A model generated the notes under the pieces. The model was not told the origin of the DNA. It ran no database searches and saw only the letters and a list, made by a program, of their open reading frames with translations. From positions 32,552,001-32,612,000 of the forward strand of contig CM060731.1 of NCBI GenBank assembly GCA_030704615.1: a stretch of 60,000 bases of DNA, written 5' to 3'. Both the position numbers and the translations under genes were made by a program. This DNA comes from Takakia lepidozioides (Eukaryota > Streptophyta > Takakiopsida > Takakiales > Takakiaceae). Position 1 is the first letter of the stretch. Each line of letters opens with the position of its first letter. Shown piece after piece: positions 23,972 through 37,154 of the stretch.

Positions 23972-24822
23972 CGGCATTCCGGTTGCAGGAGGATAGCGGT
24001 GCTGCTAACTGCAAGCACGCAAGCAAAGGAAGGCTGCCACCAAGGATTCTGGAGGGTAGAGTGCGAGAGCAGGTCGGGGGAGCACCGATCGAGCTTTCAT
24101 GGTGGCGGATTCGGTGCTGGAGTGGGGCACATGAGGTAGGAGACGGCGCACTGGCGGCGCATTGTTGGCTCTGAGGAGAGATTTTCTGTGAGGAGAGATT
24201 TTGCGTGAGCAGCTTGATCTGGGGACTCGGGCTAGTGGGAGCAGGCTTGACGGGGATTCAGTTAAGAGAGGGCGGGGGAGAGGGAGAGGGGGGAAGAGAG
24301 ATGAGGACCGGGGACGGGAGGAAGCTGTGGGAGTAGGGTGGACTGTACGACATATCATGCCTGTGGGGGTAAGAGAATGCTCCGACTGCCCTTTCGTGGT
24401 ACCTTTCGGGGTGCAAGCAAAGCAGGAAGGATCGGACGAGTTGCAGAGAGTACTCAGGTGCGGTTGATTGCGTGATGTTCACTGGCATTTTCATCTTTTG
24501 CAAATTGTTGTCTGCGCTTCTTGCAGCGGGCATAGTTTTGGGGCTCGGAACTCGTCTGCCTGTGTTAGCTGTAGGATGTGCCCTTGTTCCAGACCTGCAT
24601 TGATCTTTACATACACTCCAGCTGTTGAAATTTTTGCCGAGAGATTTGTTCGCAAGTTTTGTATCGTACCGTCGGTGTGTAGCAACATGTTGGGAAATAG
24701 CAACATAACAACATAACACCCTTCATGCCCCTAGCTGTAGCAACATACATTTTCCCTGCAGATCTCCAGACTTTACTACTGGCGACCGTTCGTTTGGTGG
24801 GCAGGGCTGACTTGTCCCTTGT

Positions 24823-27800
24823 GTGCGTGTTCCAAACTGGTGTGGCATGTCTGCAGCTATCAGTTCCCCTATAGCAGGGGGTGTTGCTGCTGTGGGAGGC
24901 GGTGGGGACGAGGTAACGCAATCGGCGGACTTCCTGACCATCATCACCGAAGCAAAGTATGAAATGAGCCTCCTGTCAGTGTGGCTGGCGTTGTTGTCGT
25001 CAGAGTATTTGCTGGAACTCGGCGGCGAGGCGAAAGTGAGACTTAGAACAATGTTTATGAAGAGACGATGCATCAAGAAGGTGGAAAGTGTAGACGACAG
25101 GCAGGAGTGTATGTCGGTGTTGGATCTGCCAGAGCTTGCAATAGAGGGCATACTCTCTCGCCTGTCAGCTGCCTCACTCTGTCAGGTGGCAGGTGTCTGC
25201 CGAGACTTGCGGAAGAGGTGTGGCAGCGACCATCTCTGGAAGCACTTGTTTCATGCCAAATGGGCAACTATTGCAGGGCCATCGTCCTACTGCGAGTGGC
25301 AGCGGCATCTGCTGGTGCAAGCAGAGATGGGTACAGCGATAGAGCGGAGTGCAGGCCTCTGGGGTTGGCCACTGTCCTGCCTCTGGCCCTTCTCTTGGCT
25401 CAATCTACAGGGGCAGGTTCCCGTTAGCCCTCCTCCCAACTCACTCATGGCCTGGTATTGTGCATTGGAGAGCGGCACTTTCTGGTTCCCTGCTCAAGTC
25501 TACAATCGGGAGGTGGGTACTCTGCTGCACTGCATATGACACCTACAGCGCTCTATGTCTGTACCCTGTGGTCCCTAGACCTGACCTGTACCTATTCCTG
25601 CCAGGTACCAGCTCCTCTTTCATCTTTCACAAGGTCTCCCCTCCAGTATCCTCAAGTGGAAAGATCTATGGAGCTATCAGCTTCACAGAATTTCCTAATA
25701 TGATACAAGTGGCTATTAGACTAATACTCACGAAATGGAAGGGCTGGAAGGAGGTGACCAGGCATTGTCCTCAAAATGTAGTTGCCCGTGTACTCTGAGC
25801 TGGTGTTATATTAGAGTTATGGCTACTGCCATGGTGGTGGTGATCTGGTCGACCTGTTTTTGCACCCTCATCAGCTTGTTGAGTACTTCACATGCCCACT
25901 CTCTTCTGCTGCAGTTTTCTGAGATCCATCCCACCAAATGAGTTTGGAAAGATGAATTCGGCACACTTTATTACCCAAGAAAGTTGTCCACCCTCACGTA
26001 CTGCTTGTCTTTGGTTCTCCTTTGCTTCTTGCAACCTGATCACTTCCTAATCCTTTCTTTCCTCTAGCCAGACCTCTGCACCTCTCTCAGCTTGATTGTT
26101 TGAGGTGACTCCCACAACTGGAGGAGCCTTCTGCACTTGGTCACCATGAATCCCCTGTTGTGTTCTGCCTTCTCTTCTTTGTCTATGGCAAGCAAAGCCA
26201 GCGTATTTGATCCCATCTCTGTTCCTCTCCTTCCAAATGCATGGTTTATGCTGACAGTGTGCATCATAATTTGAATGGATTTCTGTAGCAGAACGGGCAC
26301 GTGGGATTTATGTTGTCGTGCTATGATGCTGAATTGAGCTATGATCGCCAATCAGACTCCTTCCGTGCTAGGTAAACCCCGTTTCTTTTGCACTCTTTGG
26401 TCTAGTCTGTTGATCTGTAATCGACCTTTTTGGGGTCCACCTCTTTGCATGTGTACTATTTTGTTGTTATCCCAGGCCAGGAACTGCATTTGTCTCAAAG
26501 TTAAGTTCCCTTAGTGGAGCGAGCCTTCTTTTACCCCTTACCCAGCTCAAAGGTCTACGGCCTCGAGGCTACAGCGAGCAACGTCTAACGAGTACATCCC
26601 TGAACTGACTTGCGGAAAAGGAAATGCATGTGTCCAATTTCCGGGCATGATGGTGAAGGTAGCATTTGTCGGGATATTGAGTTGGTCTAGGTGTCCTCTG
26701 CAAATCACCAGGCTGGATGTCACTGCACTCCCTTGTACTCAGTTTGAGAGGTGCAAGAAGTGTGGCCCTCCTTGAGCCCATAATTTTGGGATGAAAGGTG
26801 GTAAGTGTTTTGAGGAGGCCACATCTACAAGGAAAGGTAGGTCCCACTACTATGGTGGGCCCCAAGTGATGGTAGTGGTCCACATCCGTAGTGTCCCTGT
26901 ACCTTTGTTCACCAACTTCCAAAAAACTAAGGCTGAGCCTAAAGCCCTGTACCCGTTGGGTCTGATTGCTGAGCAGCCCACACACAGCAGAAATATGCTT
27001 GTGTGGGGGGCTTTCTAGAGGAAATCTGGAAAGCCCGAACTAATCGATTATATCAAGGTAAGTCCCACTACTGGAGTGAGCCCCTCACAAAGGTAGAGTC
27101 TGTTCCCTCTTGTTCTGCCCAAACTGGGCCTGGGGTCTATGGCCACAACTCTCTCAAGGATAGTTGTTTCTTTATCCACTTGTCTGTCCTCTTTTTTTTT
27201 CCGTTAATTGGATGATTAGACAGCATTAAATGGAATGCTTTGACTGAAGGACACAGATCCCTGGAAGTTAAGTCCCGAACCCAGGACCACAATACAACCC
27301 TCACTCATTGTATGACGTCCTCACTAGTCCTATCCACGAAATCTGGCTTTTAAGCTTCAGTGATTGGAAGACTTCGTCATGCCAGCCTCAGTTCTGAGGG
27401 TTTCTGGAAGATGCTACCGCATGCCAACTTGATTTCGATAATAGGCTCAAGCTGGTGGCTCTTTAATGCGCACAATCTCTTCCCTGCACCTTTCCATGCT
27501 TCCAAAGTGTGGAGAAGAGAGGCAGTTCAGCCTGCATTTCTCACTGAAGGAAGAGATTGACAGCCATGGGCTCTTCCTCAAGCACACTTGGGTAGAGGGC
27601 ATGAGCTAACAGGTTTTCCTTACTACCTCATGCATTGATCTAAATGCTAGAGCTTTGCAGGGCTGTTATGTTTGATGGTCATTTAGACTTACCTTTCTTG
27701 GTGTACGTGGATAACCACTAGTTCAGGCCGACAGAGTCTACTATTCCTCACTAACCACCTGCTATTGTTTGTGGCTCTGGATGGGATGGGAGCAGGTGAG

Positions 27801-30038
27801 GCGTCACTTTTGCCTTGATAGCTAGGAGTGGCTGCTGTCTAATGGCTTTCTTCTCCCAACCTTGTAAATGAGGTTTGGTTGCTTAGCATAAGAGTTTGGA
27901 AAGCGTATGAGGGGTATTCTTTCTATATGCTGACCGATTCGTCTATGATGCTGTGGTTCAATATCTATCATAGCTCTAAAATACAGGTGGTCAGCAGCAT
28001 TGGCTTGGGTAGTATCTGATGTTCTAGTCTTGTTATCTAATGCTGGACTTTGAAGGTGGTGTTAAACCTTTTGTGGTTATGGGAACTAAAAGTGACTCAG
28101 TATCTACTTCCCACCCCACCCCCGGGGACTAAAGGTAAGCTGAAAATGAAAAAGAGACTGTAAAGTATGATGAGGCCTGTTTCAGGCAGATGGATGTCAT
28201 TAAATTCTGGACTGATTTTGTATGAGTCAGCAATATCCTGTCTTTGCATAATAGCAGTAACATCTCTCTTTAAGATTCCCCATTACAACTAGAAAGAGTT
28301 GGCTTGCCCCAGGTATCCACCACATGGACCACGCACAATAGTGGTGGAGGAGGGAGTCCCATGGGAGCGCTTGCGGGCTCCGCCTATCAATACACCAGCA
28401 CATGACCTGCACTCGTCTGATTGCCTTGAGGAGTTGGTGCCTGGTGACCATGTCGAGGTGCAGTGGCGCAGAAACAAGGAATTCCCATATGGTGAAATTA
28501 CCTCCTTTGAACCTTCTCTCACCTCTCCCTTATTTAAAGAAACCTGAAAGCAATCAATCCTTGTGGTTCACTCTCCCCCCTTTAGTGGAGATTTTTAATT
28601 TTATTCCCTTTTTCCTCTTCCTGCTCATCAACTCCCCACCGTAAGTGTGCACCCTCCTATCAGGGCATGCTTGTAGTTTTACCTGTTCCTCCTAAAGCAT
28701 GTACTTTTGTAGGTGCATGTCACAAAATTTGGTGAGTTCACCTAGCAGTGCAAAACTTGGTACTGTAAGCATTGCTTGTGCTGCAAGTTGATAGGCATAT
28801 CAACAACAGGGATGCCCATGTCTAGTCTTCATTTTTCCATGCCTTGAGGATCTTGAGAGCCGTGTTGACCCTGAGCCGTAGAAGATGGCTCTGCTATATA
28901 CTTGTTACCTAGAGTAGCCCACCACCAGCCTGTAGTTTTGCTAAGTTGCCCACAATGCACCACAGAACCCCTTGTAGCTGCAGAGACCTTATAGCTTCTT
29001 TCCTTTGTCATCTTTCTCTCTCCCTAGTTTACTATAGGTGCTCTTTTTCTCTTTTTGCTCTACTTGACCCATACAGACGCACTGAGATAATTTTGAAGCC
29101 CCTTCATCTCTGTGTCTTTGGAGCTCCAGAAGTTCCCCACAGCCCAACAGTGTACCTTCTTTTTCTTTTTTCTTTTTTTCTTTTTTTTGGGGGAAAAAGG
29201 GGACAGTACCCCTGAATAGTATTAAAAAAGGTGCAAAAGTAATTACCATGAGGCCTTCTTTCACTCTCAACAACAATAAGTTAGCCGAAACTAAATAAAT
29301 TAGCCATATTTTTCATCTTTAGTGTCCACAGGCTGGTTTGCTCTCTTAGTGTGATTTCATACATTCGAACTATGTTATGTATGGGGGGCTATTTATTAAG
29401 TGGGATAAGATTGAGGATGGCAGGATGGTGGTATGGAGTGGTGGGACACGCGGAGACATGCAGCCGGGACAGGCACCGCTGCCTCTGCCATTTGCAGGGT
29501 CTGTTATCATATCTCACCTCATGATTTGTAGTAATGTAGCTGTTACAATGTGTGTTGGAGTTTCGTGGAGAGTAGGACAATCAGAACGTATGTTTGAACG
29601 GTTCCTTCCTTTGGAATGTTGACCTTTGGTTTTAAGTATCCTGAATGAATGCTTGAAAGACCAGCGATTATGTTTTTTCTTGCTTCTCTCTCCTTATTAA
29701 CTTCCACTAGCCAGCTCCTATCGTGCATGCAGCTTGAGGTGATGTTGCACATCAGTGCCGAGTTGTCCTCTGGCTCCACTGACCTTTGCAGCTTCACCTT
29801 CAAGGCACCTTAGTACCAATGTATGTTCACAGGTGCATATCTGTGTGCAGATACAGTTTGGTTGGAGTTCAACCAGTACACATTTGCATCACGCTGGCGA
29901 CGAGCTGCAATTGATCGCAAAAGCCACCGGGAAGAGGGCAATGATGCAGAGGGTTTCTACGGGGGCATCAGGAAATTACGCACCAAGGAAGAGATATCTA
30001 TATGGGAGCGGATGTGGCCGACGGAGACATTGGAATGA
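24823..30038 (+). CDS. F-box protein of the At2g26850/At2g41170 type, 5 exons
   Basis: Exons 24823-25512, 26292-26371, 28313-28491, 29424-29498 and 29851-30038 join in phase to a 403-residue protein. The first ATG of the frame is 24823; the second, 24847, is also possible. An F-box lies at about residues 100-145 ([20 protein letters not shown], then [14 protein letters not shown]), giving the SKP1-binding module of an SCF ubiquitin ligase. The remainder matches a conserved plant family: [87 protein letters not shown] and FYGGIRKL near the C-terminus. The substrate is unknown. All introns are GT-AG; the second one (1.9 kb) holds a LINE fragment. Two in-frame acceptors for the last exon lie 18 nt apart. 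The gene appears intact. Confidence 0.92.
26880..27140 (+). mobile_element. LINE 3'-end fragment in F-box gene intron
   Basis: This part encodes [17 protein letters not shown] on the plus strand, like the [17 protein letters not shown] of the LINE tail at 18264-18569, and then carries a reverse-complement match to the GACACTACCTTTGTGAGGGG and GGGCGGAACAAGAGGGA blocks seen at about 17765-17815. It is thus the same family as the PCH2 intron array but in the opposite orientation. Confidence 0.6.
29155..29200. repeat. T-rich simple sequence
   Basis: A run of TTTTTC-type pyrimidine sequence ending in eight T and six G residues, inside the third intron of the F-box gene. It may be the reverse complement of a retroposon poly-A tail. 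Confidence 0.6.
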
Positions 30039-32995
30039 GCTGTGTGAAGATTCCCTACCCATTGATTACTTCGCAGCTGTATTGCTCTTGTAAAGTGCAC
30101 TCAATTTCTTAGAGCTTTTGGAAAGCTAATTTAAGTATTTACAGCTGAACACTATGATTCTTTTTAGGTTGATGTAGAAACTAGAGGCGCAAACTTGCGC
30201 ATACTATTAATACATTAGCAATTTGCTCTCCATCTTCACTGTAGCTTCTGGCCTTAGATAGGTGGAAGCTAATTAAACATTAAAAGTATGCAACATTTGG
30301 GTTAATTCGATTTTTTTATTTGCAAGATCCTTTGTCCACAGCCATAATATGCCAGACGATGTATGTGGAATTCAGGGATATGCTTACCCATCTGAGCCAT
30401 ATAGCATCATTGACTATACGGGTCATTCTCCTGCCTCAATGAATGAGTAGATTGGTTGATTCTCGAAGGCACTGGTGAACAGTGCACATTCCTGTGGGTG
30501 CACATTCGAAAGAGGAACTTTCAACCTAATCACAAGCTCATGAATTGGTCAGAAGCTTACATCACCATTTGGCCTTGGGTTTCTCTCTCTATTTCACCCC
30601 AGACTTTCGAAGTGCCAAATTAAAATGGTGAAAAGTGTAATGAAAGAAAAGCCAAAAATCCCACTATGGGAGCACACACACCAAGTAACTGTCTGGGAAA
30701 AAGGGTAGTAGAATCGCAACTCTCTTGTGGACCAATTCCCATCTGAGAAACTGTTTCAGTCTGGCCTAAAATCGAAGACCCATTACAGAGAAAATTTGGG
30801 AAAGTTCTACTATGGATGAGTTTGCAAGACCTGTGGCAGGACCTCCAATGCCAGTCCAAGTGCAGGTAAGAAACTGAACTCGCTGTAGTTGATAAGAACA
30901 CATGAAGATTACTGTCGAGTTTTTTGCTATGGCTTATGAGAGGCCCTACATATGCTTTTGTTGGCCCTGCCTTCCTAAGGCAGGCAGGACTACGCAATGG
31001 GTTTTTGATGCTTAGCACCGATAGTTTGGATTACGCTCCGAATTACATTGAGACAAGTGTAACTGGAATATTACGTCCGTATTTGTAATGAATGAAATCC
31101 GTTGCATGATAGATTCATGCACTCTTTCAAATTACTCTCTGCCCTTGGGAACTATCTTTTCTAGTTTATTCTTTAAGTTGGAACTGTATCAGAAACCCTT
31201 TTCACAAAGTACCTCAGCAAATCAGAAAACTCCCTCTCTCTCTTCTCCCTTCCCCACTTCAAACATTGCCACTGCACCATGATTTATAGACCTACTTGAC
31301 TCAACAGCCGTAATGCTAAAAATGCTTTGTTGGTATTTGCTCATATTCCACATGGACAGTAGTGACAACAATAAGCAAGATAACCCTATTGTAGCCCCTA
31401 AATTTTCCATAATGTAGTTTGTTTCAAGTTCTGCATGTTTCATTGCATCTAATTATTCCATGTTTATTATTTTAATGTTTTGTTGGTCATCAGATCGGTT
31501 TATATCTTTATATATTTGCCATCAGCTAAAAGCAATCAGCCATAAGCCATAAGCAATCAGCTATCAGCAAGGGTCACTTGGTATTTGCAGAAGTGACAAA
31601 GCAAAAGCTTCATCAGCTAAAAAATGATTACATGTTAAATTCAAGTGTATTTTCTTCGGTCCTTTGTGTGATTTGAACTAGTTTCCAATCCCACTCCGAG
31701 GGCCCAAGGGAGAGCTTAATTGATTCCAGTTGTCAATTGGGCATATAAAATGAAAACGGGCAATGATTGTCCAAGATCAGAAATGATGCGATTCTTAGAT
31801 AATGAATAAACTGATGTATCTAGGCTCTATAACGGAGTTGTGAGGTAAAGAGGCCGCATACTCGGAGGCAATCCTAATTAATTACAGTGGATTTCTCCAG
31901 TCTAAAAGGTGCATGCTCTATCCTCCCATGAACTCTATGAAATCAGGAATTATAGATGGCCATGTAATAATCTAGCAGCAGATGGAATAACGAACTGGTC
32001 CAAAAGAAAAGTCATTGCCACCAACACACATACTAATAAATAATATTATAATAATATTTATTGAAAATTATATCAACTCTTTATCAAGTTAATTTTACCT
32101 ATAGTTGTTGTGATGATACTTAAGTCACAGCCTCAATTAGCTTCAGTAGCAATGAAACTCAAGTCAAATACTAGAATAGCAATTAGAGAGATAATTCAAG
32201 TTCAGCATGTAGTTATATTATAGTTATCTCAATTGATTTTACTAATTTAGCTAAAGATTCAAGTTAGAGTAAAAAAATAGCAGTTGGAGATAACTCAAAT
32301 TGAGCTTAGTTATCTAAGCTAATTCTAGTATAGACCTTGAGTATAAATAGGAAGAGCTCGAAAGGGAATACCAGCTGTTGTATTTCTATGGTTGGGTGGC
32401 TTGCATGCATTTGTATTTGCGTTTGCATGTGATCCGCCAAATGTAAATAGTCACGGACTAACATATGCAGCATTATTATGTTTTAGAAAAAAACTAAATT
32501 TGTTCCTCTTAGCTCATTTTCAAGTCAAAAATTTCAATGTAGATGATAACATACGCGAAGTAATACACAAACTAGAAACAAAACATTAAATTCACAGCAT
32601 CTATATTGTACAAATCTAATCATACAATCATTTTTTTTTTAAAACATTGAATATTTGTTCAACTCACAACCAACCTCGACTATCGTGATATTATGAACAA
32701 CTAAGAATCTATGATCATCATTTTACAACAGATTTGTAACTACAATGAGGTAGGGCTTGCATGTATTCCATGCATTTGTTCTTTCAGTCTCACTCAGCAC
32801 CTCATCCATACCTACCTCATCTTTATTTATCCTCACAGATTGGCACTTTAACAAACTTACATTTGAGTATTGTCAACACCTGTGAAATTGACACTAGCAT
32901 CAAACACAGATGCCATACCAGATTGGACATTGTTTGCCAGCTCCTCTCATGAAAGGACAATTTTGTCATCTAAATAGAGAACTAAACGCATTGCA
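30039..32995. other. Gene-poor AT-rich region
   Basis: After the F-box 3' untranslated region no gene was recognised. A 132-codon minus-strand frame at 30620-31018 and smaller frames match nothing known. At 31519-31570 the words ATCAGC, CATAAGC and AGCTA recur (CATCAGCTAAAAGC, AATCAGCCATAAGCC, TAAGCAATCAGCTA), a pattern seen at the ends of plant hAT-type MITEs, but no partner end was found. The part from 31.9 to 32.4 kb is strongly AT-rich with repeated TTAGCTAA/CTCAA words. Confidence 0.35.
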
Positions 32996-33091
32996 GAACA
33001 CATGAACACATTGGAGAATACACAACCACAACAGAAATTGACAGTACCATGCAAAATAAATCTTTATTATCTCAGTTGAAGAATTTAAAGC
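32996..33091 (+). repeat. Copy of the 3' flank of quinolinate synthase (segment X)
   Basis: GAACACATGAACACATT, CACAACAGAAATTGACA and TTTATTATCTCAGTT follow each other here in the same order and spacing as at about 48645-48745, downstream of the quinolinate synthase gene. This is a dispersed sequence of about 100 bp directly joined to the GC-rich dispersed repeat. Confidence 0.7.
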
Positions 33092-33455
33092 CTCTCATTT
33101 TACAATAATTGGGACATTATGGCACACGCGCGAGCTGACCGGTGGGCCCCGCGCTCGGACGCCCGGCTCCTCCCACCCACCGCCGCGCGCGGTCGCCCAG
33201 CAGCTGCCACGGCCCCAGCAGCCCTGCCCGCGCTCCGCCGCACCCCCAGTCCGCTGCCCGTGAGTCCAGTTCCCCTCAGTCCGCCAAACCGCCCGTCCGC
33301 TGTGCACGCCAGTCCGTTGTGCCAGTCCCCACAAGTCCACCCAACAGTCCGTTGTGCCCGTCTGCTGCCCCCCAGTCTGCCAGTCTGCCAATCCGCGCCG
33401 GCCGGAGGATCTGGATTGTCCATCCTGAGAAACCCATCCGCGCCATCCATGCATA
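33092..33455 (-). repeat. GC-rich dispersed repeat with GCGGACTGGC-like units, inverted copy
   Basis: On the minus strand this reads as a run of degenerate 10-bp units such as GCGGACTGGC and GGCAGACTGG, and matches the plus strand at about 47930-48310 over its whole length, including the shared end GGGGCCCACCGGTCAGCTCG and then CCAATT(A/G)TTGTAAAATGAG. Because the units lack stops, three overlapping frames stay open on the minus strand; this is a consequence of the repeat, not evidence for a protein. The element's nature is unknown. Confidence 0.75.
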
Positions 33456-34985
33456 TGCAAGTGGGGGCGTGTATACATTGCAGAATTTATGTCCACCGAT
33501 GAGACTGTTCAAGGGAGGACGTCTCTGCCACCACATGTCTGGGAACTGCGGAGAGTGTGAACGGAACAGGATCCAGTCCGAAGGTCCTCAAACATCCAGA
33601 TGCACCTCCTGAGTCATCATATCTCAACCACTACCGTCTCCTTGAAAATTGGACAATGGAAAAGGAGACGTAGCCTGAGAGATGTGGATTCATGTTGCTT
33701 GTGGATGTTCGAGGTCCTTACGACTGCAAATGCACGTGGATCAACAGGCTCTTCGACTGCGTCTTTGTCAGTACTTTTTCTAAGCAGGGTGTTGTGCCAT
33801 GAGTATGGGCATATGTAAGTCTGCTAGACGGATGAAATGCAACGACAGCATGACGGCAATGCCAAGCGTGGTTCTGATGGGATATCAGTCTGGTCTGCTG
33901 GACTGTTGGTCTGTAGGGATACCAGTCTAGTGTGGCGCGAAATCTGTTCTTCACTGGACTACCTGGCCGTCAATGCCTGCCGAATTCCGAAGTGTCTTCT
34001 CTCGTCGTATCCCCGAAGTCTCTCCTCTCGTCAGTCTGTTGAACCATCGGTCAGCTGAAAGTCCGTTTAACTACTACCTGCATCTGGAGGCGTACAACCA
34101 CTCTTGCCTACTGTGATAGTCTCACATATACCACTAACAGAGTGGTGTGCAAGTGATTCATACATTATCTCCATGTTGTTTGGGTCTGTAGGGAGGAGGG
34201 AGTGCGATGTAGGCTCGACTGTCCCATCTTGAGGGTAGTGTGGTTGCCTTGTCAGAAACCCAGATCCCCACGATTGAGGGCACATTGGCCACTATAAAAG
34301 CTGAAGTGGCTAAGGCTTCCAAGGACAATGCCCAAAAACTGGATGCATTGATGGCAATGATGCTGGGAATATCGACGCCCCTCCTCCAATTGCTATCCCA
34401 ACATGTCATTTAATTGCACCAATGGATGATGATGCAGGCTTGGAAGGCAACACTTTTGTGCAAGAGGTGGGTTACATTATTCTTCACCCCACGTTTTTTT
34501 TTTTTGGCGTCCCTAAAGTATTTCTTGAGTTTGAGATGAGCTGTTGTGGTATGTTTTTGCTCAGGTGTAGGAAGAAGCTCCACAAGTTGGGGAAAAGCCA
34601 CATTCAGTGGTTGAGGACCCTGTAATCACTACTGTACGGGTGGGGCGCAAGGGGGCTCCTGAAAAATTGCCACGCAAGAAGGGAGGTGCAAGTGGGACAA
34701 CACTAGCTGCTGGTGATGACGTCTACTCCATTGACAATGTTGGTAAGGGTGATAGTAGGGTGTTGGCAGACAAGAATGTACCTATTCCTCACCAGGCAAC
34801 TTCCCCACAGAAAGAGGTGCCTCCTCCTAGACTTTATCTTGTTTCATTTTCTTGGGCAGACTGTCCGTCATCTGTTACTCTCATGTATGTTTTATTTAAT
34901 GGTGTGCGTGACACCAATATAGCCATGAATGCATTATGAACATGTTGGTAAGTACTCATGTACTGTACCATGTTGTTTCTGGCAT
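33456..34985. other. No gene recognised; possible retroelement remnant
   Basis: A plus-strand frame around 34205-34410 encodes a short heptad-like stretch (TIKAEVAKASKDNAQKLDAL) that would fit the coiled-coil N-terminal part of a gypsy gag, and 34607-34939 is open for 110 codons with a basic lysine- and arginine-rich segment. Neither is long or conserved enough to identify. The region lies directly before the integrase fragment at 34990. Confidence 0.3.
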
Positions 34986-34989
34986 GTAA

Positions 34990-35319
34990 ATAGGGGAGAA
35001 AAAGATCCGGAAGGCTTGCCGGAAGGATGAGCTGGCGAAGTCCGTGATGCAGGACTTGAGGATGGGGGTTAAATCGCAGTTCCACTTGCAAAATGGACTG
35101 CTCCGGTATAAGCAAAAGCGTCTCTACGTACCGAAGGGAGGGATCAGAGATAGCCTCTTGAGAGAATGCCATGATAGCCCGCTTGCGGGCCACGGCGGAG
35201 CCAAGCGCACTGCGGCACTCTTGAAGAAAAAGTATTTCTGGCCCAAACTGAGGGAGGAGGCAGAGGAGTATGTCAAGACATGCACCACATGCCAACAAAA
35301 CCGGAGCGAGTACACTTGA
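34990..35319 (+). pseudogene. Chromovirus integrase zinc-binding (H2C2) fragment, plus strand
   Basis: The frame EKKIRKACRKDELAKSV...NGLLRYKQKRLYVPKG then LLRECHDSPLAGHGGAKRT and ends with KTCTTCQQNRSEYT, i.e. the H-x3-H/C-x2-C zinc finger of Ty3/gypsy integrases (CHDSPLAGH and CTTC). It lies on the plus strand although the rest of the integrase is on the minus strand at 36081-37150, and it stops at the point where the catalytic core should begin. It is therefore one side of a rearrangement breakpoint. Confidence 0.8.
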
Positions 35320-36080
35320 CTCTACTCTCCACTAGCTAGTTCGGCCGACTTCCTCCAAGTCCCGGCCAAGGGTGGAACCTCTCAAGCTCCTCCCAGTGCA
35401 CTCTTCTTGGCCTACTTCAAGGCCAAGGAACGATCCTCCCCGAGTATCGAATCGCCTTACTGCAACAACATTGCTTGCGATCGCTCATGATGCCGCTTTT
35501 GGCACCACCTTGAGCAAGGGTTCACTTCGAACCCTCTTTGACTAGGAAGATAACCTTGAACCAACCGTGCGCCCCAATCACTACAATTGGGTCCGCCTTG
35601 GAATGCTGGCCTGAGGTACGGGAACATGCCGAAGCCGCACTACGACTTTGTCCCGAGGCTACACGATTATAGTACGTGAACGGAAGCACGTAGCTTCCGC
35701 GTTAACCCGCACTACAAGGCAACCCCCTCGGTAGCGCAGTTATAGTACGAGCATGCGCCATGTGCGCACTAGCACGTGAACTCCCAAAGAAGGCGCAAGT
35801 TTCCTTGCCCCTTGGATGGGGGTCACCCGATTCGGCACTACGCAAACACACGATTAACCCAATTTACCTCTCCCACTTTTATAAGCTAGCATGCATTCTA
35901 CACACTAGCCAACCATACCATGCATCACCATTCCAAACAAAATAGGAAGCACAACATTTGGAAGCCATTTCATTTATAGCACGTTTTGTACAATACAAGT
36001 TTTTGCAATCGGATTCCTAAGCTAGCTAAGCCGGGCTAAGCATGCATTTCCTCCCCCACGCTCCAAGGTTGATGTCCCCA
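35320..36080. mobile_element. Non-coding part of rearranged chromovirus
   Basis: Lies between the plus-strand H2C2 fragment and the minus-strand chromodomain stop at 36081, and so is probably the 3' untranslated part of pol, inverted together with the core. It contains a local duplication of about 40 bp: the words GATTATAGTACGTGAAC (about 35666) and GTTATAGTACGAGCATG (about 35740) each follow a CCCGAGG/CCCTCGG sequence. No LTR is seen in it. Confidence 0.4.
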
Positions 36081-37150
36081 TCAACGCTTCTTCCGCTTTT
36101 GAGGTCGCCCTTCGAAAGCTGCAACCGCCTCGGGTGCGTTTCCCATTTCTGAGGCACGCACCCAAGATGCCTCCACATGATGATAGCCCTTCCATTTGAC
36201 GAGATACTCCGTTTCTCGGTTCTTGAACCTCCTCGACTTAAGTATTGCCTCCACCTCGTACTCAGGTTCATTTTCATGATCCAACAGCATAGGTGGCGGA
36301 CGCAACACTTGATGCCGATTTGGACGCGCTTCATCTTTGAAGTAAGGCTTCAAAAGGGAGACATGGAATACTGGGTGCACCTTGCTGTTTGCCGGCAGCT
36401 CCAATTCATACACATCCTCATTCATAACCTTCCGAATGCGAAAGGGTCCCGCATACGGAGGTACGAACTTCGGACTCACTTCCGGAGGTAGTCGGAAATT
36501 CTTGATGTTCAACCAGACCTCTGTGCCTGCCTCAAACTTCACTTCCCTCCGCTTCCAATTTGCCTACCTTTCATACCATTTCCTAGCTTTGGCAATGTTG
36601 TACTTTGCGAGCTTCAACAAACGCTCGCGTTCTTCCAGTACCGCCGCTACTGCCGGTTCCTCAACGTCCTGGGCGGCCCAACTTGTCGGCACCAGAGGTG
36701 CTTTTCCATAGACCAATACGAAAGGGGAAACTCCCGTTGCGGAGTGTTCTGTGTTATTATAACAGAACTCTGCCGCGTCTAAGTGTTCCACCCAGTCTGT
36801 TTGGTCTGCCGACACGTAATTCCGCAAGATCTACTTCACTACGGAATTCACTCTTTTTGTTTGGCCGTCGGTCGTAGGTCGGAAGGCGGTGCTCATCTTC
36901 AGTCTCGTCCCCATCTTCTTCCAAAGTGCCTTCCAAAATTTACTCGTAAACTTTGGATCGCGGTCCGAGACAATATCCTTCGGGACTCCATGATGCTTTA
37001 AAGACGTGGGCGAAGTAAAGTCGCCCTGTCTCCTGCCATGGGACGCCATGGTACGGAAACAAACTCCTTGATGTGGGACGCCACAACTTGGATGTTCGTT
37101 TCTACAAAATGGACAAGTCGATGAGGACATCGACTCCCCGTTGGTAGGGG
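36081..37150 (-). pseudogene. Chromovirus integrase core and chromodomain, broken
   Basis: On the minus strand: integrase core [17 protein letters not shown] and [16 protein letters not shown] (two of the D,D-E catalytic positions visible, D in DRDP and the region leading to E), then NYVSADQTDWVEHL and FCYNNTEHSATGVSPF, a GPF-like domain GPFRIRKV, and a chromodomain YEVEAILKSRRF...YLVKWKGYHHVEASWV just before the stop at 36081. This order identifies a Ty3/gypsy chromovirus. Two in-frame stops, at about 36828 and 36564, are both TAG and fall where glutamine is usual. Near 37050-37130 the first catalytic part is frameshifted. Confidence 0.85.
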
Positions 37151-37154
37151 TGTG

